A stretch of DNA of 64,000 nucleotides from Pelagibacterales bacterium SAG-MED01 (GTDB lineage: Bacteria > Pseudomonadota > Alphaproteobacteria > Pelagibacterales > Pelagibacteraceae), in the NCBI GenBank assembly GCA_014654455.1, contig JACWCY010000002.1, forward strand, positions 62,001 through 126,000, read 5' to 3'. This document shows, piece by piece, positions 28,101 through 35,680 of this stretch (positions within the stretch are counted from its first letter, which is position 1; each line of letters begins with the position of its first letter). The position numbers and the translations under genes are program-made. The notes beneath the pieces are model-generated. The model worked only from the letters and a program-made list of their open reading frames with translations. It made no database searches and had not been told where the DNA came from.

Positions 28101-28273
28101 GTGCTGGAGAAGGTTCTAGATTAGCTGTAGGCTCAACTATTTTAGGAGGAATGATAATTTCAACTTTCTTTACATTGTATGTTACTCCATCAATGTATTT
28201 AGCTTTAGCCAAAAATACTAAAAGAATAGATATTGTAGATTTGGAATTAAAAAAAGAACTTACTAAAAAATAA
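25145..28273 (+). CDS. RND (AcrB-like, HAE1) efflux permease
   Basis: This 1042-residue protein is full length for AcrB-type pumps with 12 helices. TM1 starts after SIKRPTVSWVMSL. The TM4 proton-relay Asp pair lies in GIITDDSVIMTDAIY and the matching Lys in GISTKNSILIVDYANQ. It probably exports drugs, bile-like amphiphiles or metabolites by proton antiport. The adaptor gene is immediately upstream. A substrate cannot be predicted. The 3' end overlaps the minus-strand transglycosylase gene by 11 bases. Confidence 0.95.
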   Translation: MFITELSIKRPTVSWVMSLILIVFGLFVFWNLPVRELPNGIQPPVVQIQVDYKSAAASIIDQEVTQVVEDVIGGAEGIKNIDSKSENGRSTINVEFDTSIDLDNAANDIRERVARVVDNLPLESDPPQILKRAAGFTTTMWLSLSSSTWSDLELGDYAERYLVDQFSSVKNVGRIRVGGIRELSIRVWIDPIRLAANDLTIKEVETAMRGENISLPAGTLEADNIDLTLNLDKSYNDINSIKQLPIKKNGNKVILLSDVANIEFGPVSEKTLFKAQTKDQINLKTVGIGIYARSGASTVELSNDIKKKIIQVKKSLPEELDLRVSFNRANYVEAAIEEVYKTLLIAFVLVVLIIYLFLGNLKAVIVPAIALPVSLIASFLGLYIFGLSINIFVLLSFILAIGIITDDSVIMTDAIYRRIENGETPLVAAYKGSKQISFAIVATTLILVAVFLPLIFIEGISGTLFKETAIALSFSIVVSSFVALTLSPMLASKFLYKKTSKKLFIQKFEKFFLGFSSFYKETLDIIVNKTKAVSFFIIFIVIASVLLFNFSKKELLPMEDRGAYLIIGFTDEGTSFEYTQEQAQKVEARLLPLLQAKDSPYSRFIMRVPGFGNSANSYNSFIIIALLDDWKNRKKGQEVVLREAIGKIVTLPQAVAFPISPQSIRVSNYNKPVQMVIYGSTYEELEEIQKKIIREIRSNKNLSRIESDYNRNKPEVRLIINKNKAKDLGVSTKSIGETLETLYGGKKITTFNKLGKEYPIIVQQYLSDRRNKEGVSKIFVRSETNGNLISLANLVSFEEEGSAKELARYNRQPAVTISANINEGYTLTEAIKYFEEVMANLAPENQITWKGKSEEIKETSNELFIIFALALLTAYLVMAATFNSFIHPFIIILTVPLAIFGGLVFILFLNSSVNIFSQIALIILIGISTKNSILIVDYANQIRTTGKTIEAAVKEACAVRFRPIIMTSLSTMIAMMPLVIGNIGPGAGEGSRLAVGSTILGGMIISTFFTLYVTPSMYLALAKNTKRIDIVDLELKKELTKK

Positions 28274-28862
28274 TATATTTATTTTTATTAAGTGAATTTT
28301 TACACTCTGATAACTGTTTTTTATAAATTTTAGATTGTCTTTCAACTTTTTTTGCTAAATTAATTACTTTTTTATTTTTTTTATAATATTTATAATTTCC
28401 CCATCCTTCGTGATAAGCAAGATATTGTTTAAAGGCATTTTCCTTAGAAATTTTTAAAATAGTTTCTGTTTTATTTGTATACCAACCTATAAAGTCAACG
28501 CTATCTTTAAATCTTGCTCTTGTGGCAAGTTTGTTTCCAGTTTCTTTTTTGTATTGTTCCCAGGTGCCTTTAACTGCTTGTGAATACCCAAATGAACTTG
28601 ATGGTCTTTTAAAAGGAATTACCTTAAAAATTTTTTGTCTTGCTGGTTTAGCCAACCAATCAAAATCAGACTCCATTTTTATTATTGCTAATTGAATATA
28701 AATAGGAGTACCCCATTTTTGTTCAACTTTTTTCGTATGTTTATACCAGAGATATCTCTCGTCAAAAATTGAACAACTATTACTAGTATTAGATGGAATT
28801 GAAGAACATCCAGTTGATAAAAAAAAAAATAAGATAATTAATTTATTTTTTAAAAACTCCAT
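28263..28862 (-). CDS. Lytic transglycosylase-like (SLT) lipoprotein
   Basis: This 199-residue protein has a lipoprotein signal ending LFFFLSTGC (Cys19), then an SLT-like domain: QLAIIKMESDFDW with the likely catalytic Glu64, SFGYSQAVKGTWEQYKKETG and a conserved AYHEGWGNY. It would cleave peptidoglycan at the periplasmic face with an outer-membrane anchor. Similar short proteins are common in SAR11. It overlaps the VanZ-like gene by 20 bases and the RND gene by 11. Confidence 0.85.
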   Translation of the reverse strand: MEFLKNKLIILFFFLSTGCSSIPSNTSNSCSIFDERYLWYKHTKKVEQKWGTPIYIQLAIIKMESDFDWLAKPARQKIFKVIPFKRPSSSFGYSQAVKGTWEQYKKETGNKLATRARFKDSVDFIGWYTNKTETILKISKENAFKQYLAYHEGWGNYKYYKKNKKVINLAKKVERQSKIYKKQLSECKNSLNKNKYIIF

Positions 28863-29235
28863 ATTTATTTATAAGATTCCTAATTAAAATTACAACTATC
28901 ACTCCTATTAAATTTCCAAATATATCTGACCACTGAAAAGATCTCTCAGGTATTATCAAATGAAAAAGCTCAAGTACTATCGATAGTAAAATTAGATATA
29001 TTATAAGGATTTTCATTTGATTTAATTTAGTAAAAGTCAAAAAACCAACTATAGAAACTAAAACAAATACATAAAAATGATTCGATGATATTATAAAATC
29101 AGGTGTTATTTGGGGTTGTATTTTTTTACTACCATAAAGAAGTTGTCCTATTAAACTACCTGGAAATAGATATAAAAAGATTAAAGCAAAGTTTATAGAG
29201 TAAAAAAGTATTTTATAATTGTAAAAAAGTTTCAT
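28843..29235 (-). CDS. VanZ-like membrane protein
   Basis: This 130-residue protein has four hydrophobic segments and a VanZ-like core (YLILLSIVLELFHLIIPERSFQWSDIFGNLIGVIVVILI, with the S-D-x-x-x-N-x-x-G pattern). The family's role is unclear; vanZ itself confers teicoplanin resistance by an unknown mechanism. It is upstream of the SLT lipoprotein and overlaps it by 20 bases, suggesting co-translation and a shared cell-envelope role. Confidence 0.8.
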   Translation of the reverse strand: MKLFYNYKILFYSINFALIFLYLFPGSLIGQLLYGSKKIQPQITPDFIISSNHFYVFVLVSIVGFLTFTKLNQMKILIIYLILLSIVLELFHLIIPERSFQWSDIFGNLIGVIVVILIRNLINKYGVFKK

Positions 29236-29283
29236 TATTTAATTATATAGTTTTATTTATAAATATATTTTAAAAATAACAAT

Positions 29284-29997
29284 ATGAGTTTTTTAATACT
29301 AGTAAGGCATGGCCAAAGTACTTGGAATTTAGAAAATAGATTTACTGGATGGTTTGATGTTGATCTCACAAAAAAAGGGGAATCTGAAGCTGAAAAAGCT
29401 GGTTTATTGATAAAAAAAAAAAATATTGAAATTAATTTTTATTATTCTTCTTTTCAATTACGGGCAAATAATACTCTTAAAATTATAAAAAAAGTTTTAA
29501 ATGATAAAAAAACATTCTCTAGAGCTTGGCAATTAAATGAAAGACACTATGGGGCTCTTACAGGTTTAAATAAGCTTGAAATGGGTAAAAAAATTGGAAA
29601 AAATAAAGTACACGAATTTCGCAGATCTTGGGATGTCAAACCAGAGGCACTCAACAAAGAAAGCCCATACCATCCAATAAATATTGAAACATACAAAAGT
29701 TTACCAAAAGAGTTTATCCCAGATACTGAGTCTCTAAAAGACACCTACGAGAGAGTGACAAAATATTTTGAGGAAGAAATAGAAAAAAAATTAGAAGATA
29801 AGAACATTCTGGTATCAGCTCATGGAAATTCTATAAGGGCATTATGTAAAAAATTATTTAATCTTGATAATAATCAAATATCCAGTCTAGAAATACCTAC
29901 AGGAAATCCATTGGTAATTGAATTGAGCAATAGATTAAAAATAATTAAATGTGAATATCTTGATAAAGAAAGAGCTAAAGATCTTTTAGTTTTTTAA
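29284..29997 (+). CDS. gpmA: 2,3-bisphosphoglycerate-dependent phosphoglycerate mutase
   Basis: This 237-residue protein opens LVRHGQSTWN with the phosphorylated His9. It has NLENRFTGWFDVDL, NERHYGALTGLNK and VSAHGNSIRALCK with the second His, the dPGM fold. It interconverts 3- and 2-phosphoglycerate in glycolysis/gluconeogenesis. Length is normal. Its end overlaps the convergent murU gene by 23 bases, one of the longest convergent overlaps here. Confidence 0.96.
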   Translation: MSFLILVRHGQSTWNLENRFTGWFDVDLTKKGESEAEKAGLLIKKKNIEINFYYSSFQLRANNTLKIIKKVLNDKKTFSRAWQLNERHYGALTGLNKLEMGKKIGKNKVHEFRRSWDVKPEALNKESPYHPINIETYKSLPKEFIPDTESLKDTYERVTKYFEEEIEKKLEDKNILVSAHGNSIRALCKKLFNLDNNQISSLEIPTGNPLVIELSNRLKIIKCEYLDKERAKDLLVF

Positions 29998-30664
29998 ATG
30001 TCTCTAAATTTGTTAAATGATAAAATTTATTTAAACTTTCAAAACCATTTAATTTATCCTTTTTTAATAATTCATTCCAAACTTCTGAAATGGAAAAATT
30101 ATAGATTTTATGTTTTTCAAACAAACCTCTACTTAAAATTTGGCAACCAATGTAAATAAAATCATTATTATCATTTTTTTTTAATGAGTTGTTTTTTAAA
30201 TTAAAATCACCCTTAAGATTTTTATCAAAGCTTAATTCTTTGTTTGCTAATAAGAGAATATTATTTAACTTTTTTGAAAAATAAAAATCCTGCATCTTAC
30301 TAATTTCATCAATATAGTGTTTATGCCATAGTGTATCTGGATTGAAGATTATAAAATCATTATCTTTCGAATTCTCAATCATATTTAAAATTCCACCTCC
30401 AGTATCCAAAATTTCTTTTCCATCTTCTATTACTTTAATATCAATTGGAAATTTTTTATTTTCAATAAATTCGAAAATTTGATTACTGAGATGAAATGTG
30501 TTGAGAAAAATTTTTTTAGCTCCAGATTTTATGATTAAATTAATACATCTTTCCAATATCGTTATATTATCTATATCAAGAAGTGGCTTGGGTTTTGTCA
30601 AAGTTAAAGGATTTAATCTCTTTCCTAACCCTGCACATAATATTAATGCTGTATTAATTTTCAT
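29975..30664 (-). CDS. murU: MurU-like nucleotidyltransferase (MurNAc-1-phosphate uridylyltransferase)
   Basis: This 229-residue protein has the nucleotidyltransferase opening LILCAGLGKRLNPLTLTKPKPLLD (sugar-nucleotide pyrophosphorylase signature), DTGGGILNM and FIIFNPDTLW. In Pseudomonas MurU makes UDP-MurNAc from UTP and MurNAc-1-phosphate, bypassing fosfomycin-sensitive de novo synthesis. The preceding phosphotransferase gene overlaps it by 11 bases and has the AmgK form, which supports the recycling role. Uridylyl donor specificity is not proven by sequence. Confidence 0.82.
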   Translation of the reverse strand: MKINTALILCAGLGKRLNPLTLTKPKPLLDIDNITILERCINLIIKSGAKKIFLNTFHLSNQIFEFIENKKFPIDIKVIEDGKEILDTGGGILNMIENSKDNDFIIFNPDTLWHKHYIDEISKMQDFYFSKKLNNILLLANKELSFDKNLKGDFNLKNNSLKKNDNNDFIYIGCQILSRGLFEKHKIYNFSISEVWNELLKKDKLNGFESLNKFYHLTNLETFKKLKDL

Positions 30665-31601
30665 TCAGTTTTCGTTTAAAATTTTGATTTAACAATTTTT
30701 TTAAATCGTGAAATACTTCATTTTCATTGATACGCATTCTAATCAATTTCCATGTATATGGGATCATTTTTAAATAATTATTTTTTCCATCTCTTATTGC
30801 AAGTCGTGTAAATATTCCAATAATTTTAAGATTTCTAAGAATTGATAATATTTCAAAATCATTTTTAAATTTTTCTATATCTAATTTTTTCTGTTTTTTT
30901 ATGTAAAAGTTGAATACTTTTTTTTTAAATGATTTTGAGGTTCTCAATCTCACATCATCTATTAATGAAGCTAAATCATATGCTCTGTTTCCAATTAAAG
31001 CATCTTGACTATCTATTAATCCTATTCGATTATTTACCACCATTAAATTGGAAACATGAAAATCTCTATGCACAAAAAAATTATTTTTTAATTTTAAATT
31101 AGAGGTTAATTGTTTTGTTATTTTTTTAAATTTTTTTGAAAATTTTGCTTTAGTTATTTTTGGAGGGTTTTTTTTTAAGTACCAATCACAAAACAAATTT
31201 GCTTCTTGAGTGAGTATTTTTTTTTCATATTTAGGAATTATATAATCTTTATTTTTGAAATTTTTTATTTTTTTATTTTTAATTGATTGAATTTTATTTA
31301 ATAAGCTTATTATTTTTTTGAAATAACTAAGTTTGCTAATTTTTTTTTTATTTAATTTACTAAAAATAGTTTCATTTCCAAAATCTTGAATCTCAATATA
31401 ATCTTTACTATAGTTTTCATTATATAATTTTGGTGCTAAAATTTTATTTTTATTCAAAATTTTATTGATTGCATCATACACAAGCAAATTTTGAAATTTG
31501 TCTTTTTTTGCAAACACTATAACTGATGTGTTGTGATTATTTTTCTTTCTATAAAACTTTCTAATAGAGGCGTCACCTTTTATTTTTATCAATTTATTCA
31601 T
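30654..31601 (-). CDS. amgK: AmgK-like sugar kinase (aminoglycoside phosphotransferase fold)
   Basis: This 315-residue protein has the APH kinase core: FFVHRDFHVSNLMVV (HRDxxxxN catalytic loop) and IGLIDSQDALIGNRAYDLASLID (metal-binding D). It fits AmgK, which phosphorylates MurNAc or GlcNAc at the anomeric position for cell-wall recycling. The ATG at 31601 is preferred; a TTG precedes it. It sits between tsaE and murU, the usual order in proteobacteria. Confidence 0.82.
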   Translation of the reverse strand: MNKLIKIKGDASIRKFYRKKNNHNTSVIVFAKKDKFQNLLVYDAINKILNKNKILAPKLYNENYSKDYIEIQDFGNETIFSKLNKKKISKLSYFKKIISLLNKIQSIKNKKIKNFKNKDYIIPKYEKKILTQEANLFCDWYLKKNPPKITKAKFSKKFKKITKQLTSNLKLKNNFFVHRDFHVSNLMVVNNRIGLIDSQDALIGNRAYDLASLIDDVRLRTSKSFKKKVFNFYIKKQKKLDIEKFKNDFEILSILRNLKIIGIFTRLAIRDGKNNYLKMIPYTWKLIRMRINENEVFHDLKKLLNQNFKRKLNEN

Positions 31602-31609
31602 CAAAAAAA

Positions 31610-32065
31610 TTACAAATTTAAACCATTGATTTGTACAGATCTAGTTTCATGATCTTTTTCATATTTGAAAGTCAATTCTATCAAATTCTTAGGTTTTTCC
31701 TTAATTATTTGTGGCCACTCTATTAGTGTAATTGTGTTCATATTATCTTCAAATATGTCTAGATTTTTTATTTCCTCAACTGATTTTAATCTAAATAAAT
31801 CATAATGATTTATTTTAATTTGATTAATTTGATATTCATTAAGTAAATTAAATGTTGGACTGGTAATCTCAGTTATTTCAGATTTATTATCCTTTTGAAA
31901 TTGATTAATCAAATATCTTATAAAAGTTGTTTTGCCAATTCCCATTTCTCCATAAAAAAAAACTATGTTTCCCAGTTTAAGTTTTTTTGAAAATTTACAA
32001 GCTAGTTCTTCTGTTTTTTTTTCTGAAGATAAATCTATCTTATCACTGCTAGTAGCGATAGGCAT
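31610..32065 (-). CDS. tsaE: tRNA threonylcarbamoyladenosine biosynthesis ATPase TsaE
   Basis: This 151-residue protein has the P-loop [16 protein letters not shown], the [10 protein letters not shown] segment and [13 protein letters not shown], as in TsaE. It works with TsaB/TsaD to attach threonylcarbamoyl to A37 of ANN-decoding tRNAs. Length is normal. The start overlaps the end of ahcY by 17 bases. TsaB and TsaD are not in this window. Confidence 0.94.
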   Translation of the reverse strand: MPIATSSDKIDLSSEKKTEELACKFSKKLKLGNIVFFYGEMGIGKTTFIRYLINQFQKDNKSEITEITSPTFNLLNEYQINQIKINHYDLFRLKSVEEIKNLDIFEDNMNTITLIEWPQIIKEKPKNLIELTFKYEKDHETRSVQINGLNL

Positions 32066-33335
32066 CAGGTTTATACGGACCCTCTACTCCAACACTTATA
32101 TAGTCCGCTTGTTCTTTTGAAAGTTTTGTTAGTTTTGCACCTACTTTTTTTAGATGGAGAGTTGCAACTTTTTCGTCTAAATGCTTTGGCAATACATATA
32201 CTTTATTTTCATAATTTTTATGATTATTCCAAAGCTCAATTTGAGCAATTACTTGATTTGTAAATGAAGCACTCATTACAAAGCTAGGATGTCCTGTAGC
32301 ACAACCTAGATTTACCAATCTTCCTTCAGCTAAAAGAATTATTCTTTTTTTGCTTGGAAGCTCTATTTCATGAACTTGAGGTTTTACCTCAGTCCATTTA
32401 TAATTTTTTAATGCTTCAACTTGAATTTCATTATCAAAATGACCAATATTACAAAGAATAGCTCTATCTTTCATGTCTCTCATGTGATCTGCTGTAACGA
32501 TATCTTTATTACCAGTAGCAGTTACTACAATATCCGCTTTACCTATAGCTTCTTCCATCAAAACTACTTCATAACCTTCCATTGCAGCTTGCAGAGCACA
32601 AATTGGGTCTGCCTCAGTAACCAAAACTCTTGCTCCACTTTGTCTTAAAGATGCTGCACTTCCTTTTCCTACATCACCAAATCCTGCAACAATTGCTATT
32701 TTTCCTGACATCATAACATCAGTAGCTCTTCTTATTCCATCAACCAAACTTTCTCTGCATCCATACAAGTTATCAAATTTAGATTTTGTTACTGAGTCAT
32801 TTACATTAATTGCTGGAAGTAAAAGTGTTTTATCTTTTTCCATTTTATTAAGAGCTTTAATTCCTGTTGTTGTTTCTTCTGAAACACCCCTTATATCTTT
32901 TAATAAATCTTTATATTCATTATGCATTATTGCTGTCAAATCACCCCCATCATCTAATAACATGTTTGGCTTCCAATCTTTTTTACCAACGATAGTTTGC
33001 TTAATACACCAAAGATATTCTTCCTCAGTTTCACCTTTCCATGCATACACAGGTATACCTGCTTTTGCTATTGCTGCAGCTGCATGATCTTGAGTTGAAA
33101 AAATATTACATGAGGACCATCTAACTTCAGCACCCAAGTTTACTAGTGTTTCAATTAGTACAGCTGTTTGGATTGTCATATGTAGACAGCCAATAATTTT
33201 TGCTCCTTTAAGAGGTGATTTACCAGAATATTCATCTCTCAACGCCATTAATCCAGGCATTTCACTTTCAGCTATTGAAATTTCTTTACGTCCAAATTCT
33301 GCTTGAGATATATCTTTGACTTTGAAATCTTCCAT
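32049..33335 (-). CDS. ahcY: S-adenosyl-L-homocysteine hydrolase
   Basis: This 428-residue protein has SAHH landmarks: the N-terminal [16 protein letters not shown], the NAD-binding [30 protein letters not shown], and the YRY C-terminus with the conserved KPDAYRY. It hydrolyses SAH to homocysteine and adenosine and feeds the methionine cycle. A CTCC stretch lies right before the ATG rather than a Shine-Dalgarno. The chvG gene lies 44 bases upstream, so an own promoter may exist. Confidence 0.98.
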   Translation of the reverse strand: MEDFKVKDISQAEFGRKEISIAESEMPGLMALRDEYSGKSPLKGAKIIGCLHMTIQTAVLIETLVNLGAEVRWSSCNIFSTQDHAAAAIAKAGIPVYAWKGETEEEYLWCIKQTIVGKKDWKPNMLLDDGGDLTAIMHNEYKDLLKDIRGVSEETTTGIKALNKMEKDKTLLLPAINVNDSVTKSKFDNLYGCRESLVDGIRRATDVMMSGKIAIVAGFGDVGKGSAASLRQSGARVLVTEADPICALQAAMEGYEVVLMEEAIGKADIVVTATGNKDIVTADHMRDMKDRAILCNIGHFDNEIQVEALKNYKWTEVKPQVHEIELPSKKRIILLAEGRLVNLGCATGHPSFVMSASFTNQVIAQIELWNNHKNYENKVYVLPKHLDEKVATLHLKKVGAKLTKLSKEQADYISVGVEGPYKPDAYRY

Positions 33336-33379
33336 GGAGGGTCTTCTAACATAAAAAGTTAATTAATCAATAGATCTAT

Positions 33380-34921
33380 TTATACTTTAGGAAACATAAT
33401 TTCCATGTTTGCCCCTCTTTGATCTGTTCTGTTTGATGCTTTGATTGTAGCATTATGCAAATCAACTAAATTTTTCACAATATTTAGACCAAGTCCTGAA
33501 TGTTGCCCAAATCTATCGGGTCTATTGCTATAAAACCTCTTGAATATTTTATTTGTATCTTTTTCTTTAAACCCTTGACCTTCATCTAATATATTAACTA
33601 TTACTTTATTGTCATTAAATTTTGAAACTTTTACCGTTACATTTTTATTATCATCACTAAAAGAAATTGCGTTTTCTAAAAGATTAGCAATTATTTGTTC
33701 AACTCTATTTTCAATGCCATTTATATGATATTTATTTTTTCCATCATTTTCATACGAAATTTTGATACCTCTTTTTAATTTATAAATATTGTTAAAATCA
33801 TCCACTACAGATTTGATAATTGGCTCAACATCTATTTTTTTTATCTTTTCTTTACTTAAAGCAACTTCGTCTTTCAACATTTGCGAATAATCTGTAATTA
33901 ATCTCTCAATTCTTTGTACGTCATGACTCAATATATTTATTAACTTTATCCTTTGATTAATGTCATTTGTGTCATGTAAAATTTCAGAGGCACTTTTAAG
34001 AGAAGCAAGAGGATTTCTTATTTCATGAACAAGATCAGTTGAAAAATTTTCCGCATGTGAAATTCTTTTTTGAAGCTCTAAAGTCATATCATCTAAAGAG
34101 TTTGAAAGTAGTCCTAATTCATCATTTCTTAGTTTAAGTGACTCAATATTAGTTGTTTTTAAACTTTTATTTTTAATTGTTTTTGTGTAACTCACCAAAT
34201 TTTTTATTGGCTTAAGAAAATACCTATTCAAAACAAATGAAAAAATTAATATTACTATTCCAACTGCAATAGCTGTTCTAATTATAAAGCTTTTTCTTTC
34301 TTCAATTGCAGTTTTGATATCATTTGCATTTTCAGTAATTGCCAAATAGCCAATATTTTGACCATTTTGCATAACGTTTTTAATTGTTGTTAGTTCAAAT
34401 TTATTGAATTCTTCTTGAGTGAATGTAAATGGTATCCCAAAATTTGTAGACCCAACATAATTAAACAATATATCTTTTAACGAAACATCATAATCTTTTC
34501 CAATATCGATATTTTTTTCTTCGGTAATTTCTTTTGTTTTTTTTTCATTTAATATTTCTAATTCTACAGTATCTAATCTTGTTGAAAAAGATCTCGGATC
34601 AAGATCTAAGGTATCAGTATCACCAACTAAATTTAATTCATTGTCAAAAAATATTACTCTATCGAGGTTTTGAAAAAGAAACCTGGTTGAAAATAAAAAT
34701 CTTCTAATATCTTCTTCAACAAATTTTACATCTAACCTTATTAAATTATCAATTGTATTATTAATTACACCTATATGATTTGCAGATTTTTTTTTAATTA
34801 AATTTGGTTGTACATTTTTTAAATATATAAATGTAAACAATCCAATAATTGTAAAAAATATAAAATTTATAAATAAGAATTTTTTTAAAATAGATAAATT
34901 TTTAAGAAGATTGCTTAACAT
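33380..34921 (-). CDS. chvG: Sensor histidine kinase, ChvG/ExoS-like
   Basis: This 513-residue protein has an N-terminal membrane helix (about residues 14-34), a large periplasmic sensor region, a second helix (about 214-232), a HAMP domain, the H box DLVHEIRNPLASLKSA, an N box (NLLENAISFSDD) and a G box (GQHSGLGLNIV). It autophosphorylates and passes phosphate to the ChvI-like regulator encoded directly upstream (1-base overlap). In rhizobia ChvG senses acid or envelope stress. The signal here is unknown. Confidence 0.9.
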   Translation of the reverse strand: MLSNLLKNLSILKKFLFINFIFFTIIGLFTFIYLKNVQPNLIKKKSANHIGVINNTIDNLIRLDVKFVEEDIRRFLFSTRFLFQNLDRVIFFDNELNLVGDTDTLDLDPRSFSTRLDTVELEILNEKKTKEITEEKNIDIGKDYDVSLKDILFNYVGSTNFGIPFTFTQEEFNKFELTTIKNVMQNGQNIGYLAITENANDIKTAIEERKSFIIRTAIAVGIVILIFSFVLNRYFLKPIKNLVSYTKTIKNKSLKTTNIESLKLRNDELGLLSNSLDDMTLELQKRISHAENFSTDLVHEIRNPLASLKSASEILHDTNDINQRIKLINILSHDVQRIERLITDYSQMLKDEVALSKEKIKKIDVEPIIKSVVDDFNNIYKLKRGIKISYENDGKNKYHINGIENRVEQIIANLLENAISFSDDNKNVTVKVSKFNDNKVIVNILDEGQGFKEKDTNKIFKRFYSNRPDRFGQHSGLGLNIVKNLVDLHNATIKASNRTDQRGANMEIMFPKV

Positions 34922-35628
34922 TAACTAACATTCCACCTATATCCACTTCCATATCTAGTTTCTATAGCTGAAAATTCAGGATCAACTTTTTTAAATTTTT
35001 TTCTGATTCTTTTAACATGACTATCAATGGTTCTATCTTCTATATCGGTATCCTCTCTGTATGCAATATCCATCAATTGAGCTCTCTCTTTAATAATTCC
35101 TGGTCTTTTTGCTAATTCTTTAACTAATAGAAATTCTGTTGTAGTTAGTTTGTCTGGTAGTTGTTTGCCATTCCATTCACATTCTAACTGAGAGGGATCT
35201 AATTTTAATTTTCCATGGGAAATTATACTTTTGTTTTCTTCAAGTATATCTTTTGATTCATTTTTTCTTAGTTGAACTCTGATTCTTTCAATTAATACTT
35301 TTATTGAAAATCCTCCAGATTTTTTAACGAAATCATCTGCGCCCAATTTTAGACCAAGCAATTCATCTATTTCGTCGTCTTTTGATGTTAAAAATATAAC
35401 TGGCAATGAAGTTTTTTTTCTTAATTTTTTAAGTAATTCTTCTCCATCCATTTTTGGCATCTTAATATCGATTATTGCTAAATCAGGTGGTGTCCTTGTT
35501 AAACCAATTAATGCACTTTCCCCATCAATATAAGTTTGAACCTTAAATCCTTCTTTTTCGAGAGCTATACTAAGACTAGTTAGAATGTTTCTATCATCGT
35601 CTACAAGAGCAATTGTTTGTTTGTGCAT
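34921..35628 (-). CDS. chvI: Response regulator, ChvI-like (OmpR family)
   Basis: This 235-residue protein has a receiver domain (phospho-Asp in [15 protein letters not shown], about residue 53, with [12 protein letters not shown]), then a winged-helix DNA-binding domain ending [30 protein letters not shown]. It is the cognate regulator of the downstream kinase. The gene order chvI-chvG-ahcY matches the ancestral alphaproteobacterial block. Confidence 0.93.
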   Translation of the reverse strand: MHKQTIALVDDDRNILTSLSIALEKEGFKVQTYIDGESALIGLTRTPPDLAIIDIKMPKMDGEELLKKLRKKTSLPVIFLTSKDDEIDELLGLKLGADDFVKKSGGFSIKVLIERIRVQLRKNESKDILEENKSIISHGKLKLDPSQLECEWNGKQLPDKLTTTEFLLVKELAKRPGIIKERAQLMDIAYREDTDIEDRTIDSHVKRIRKKFKKVDPEFSAIETRYGSGYRWNVS

Positions 35629-35680
35629 ACTTATAATATAAAAATACTAAATTGTTCTAATTTGGGCAATCAAATTAAAA

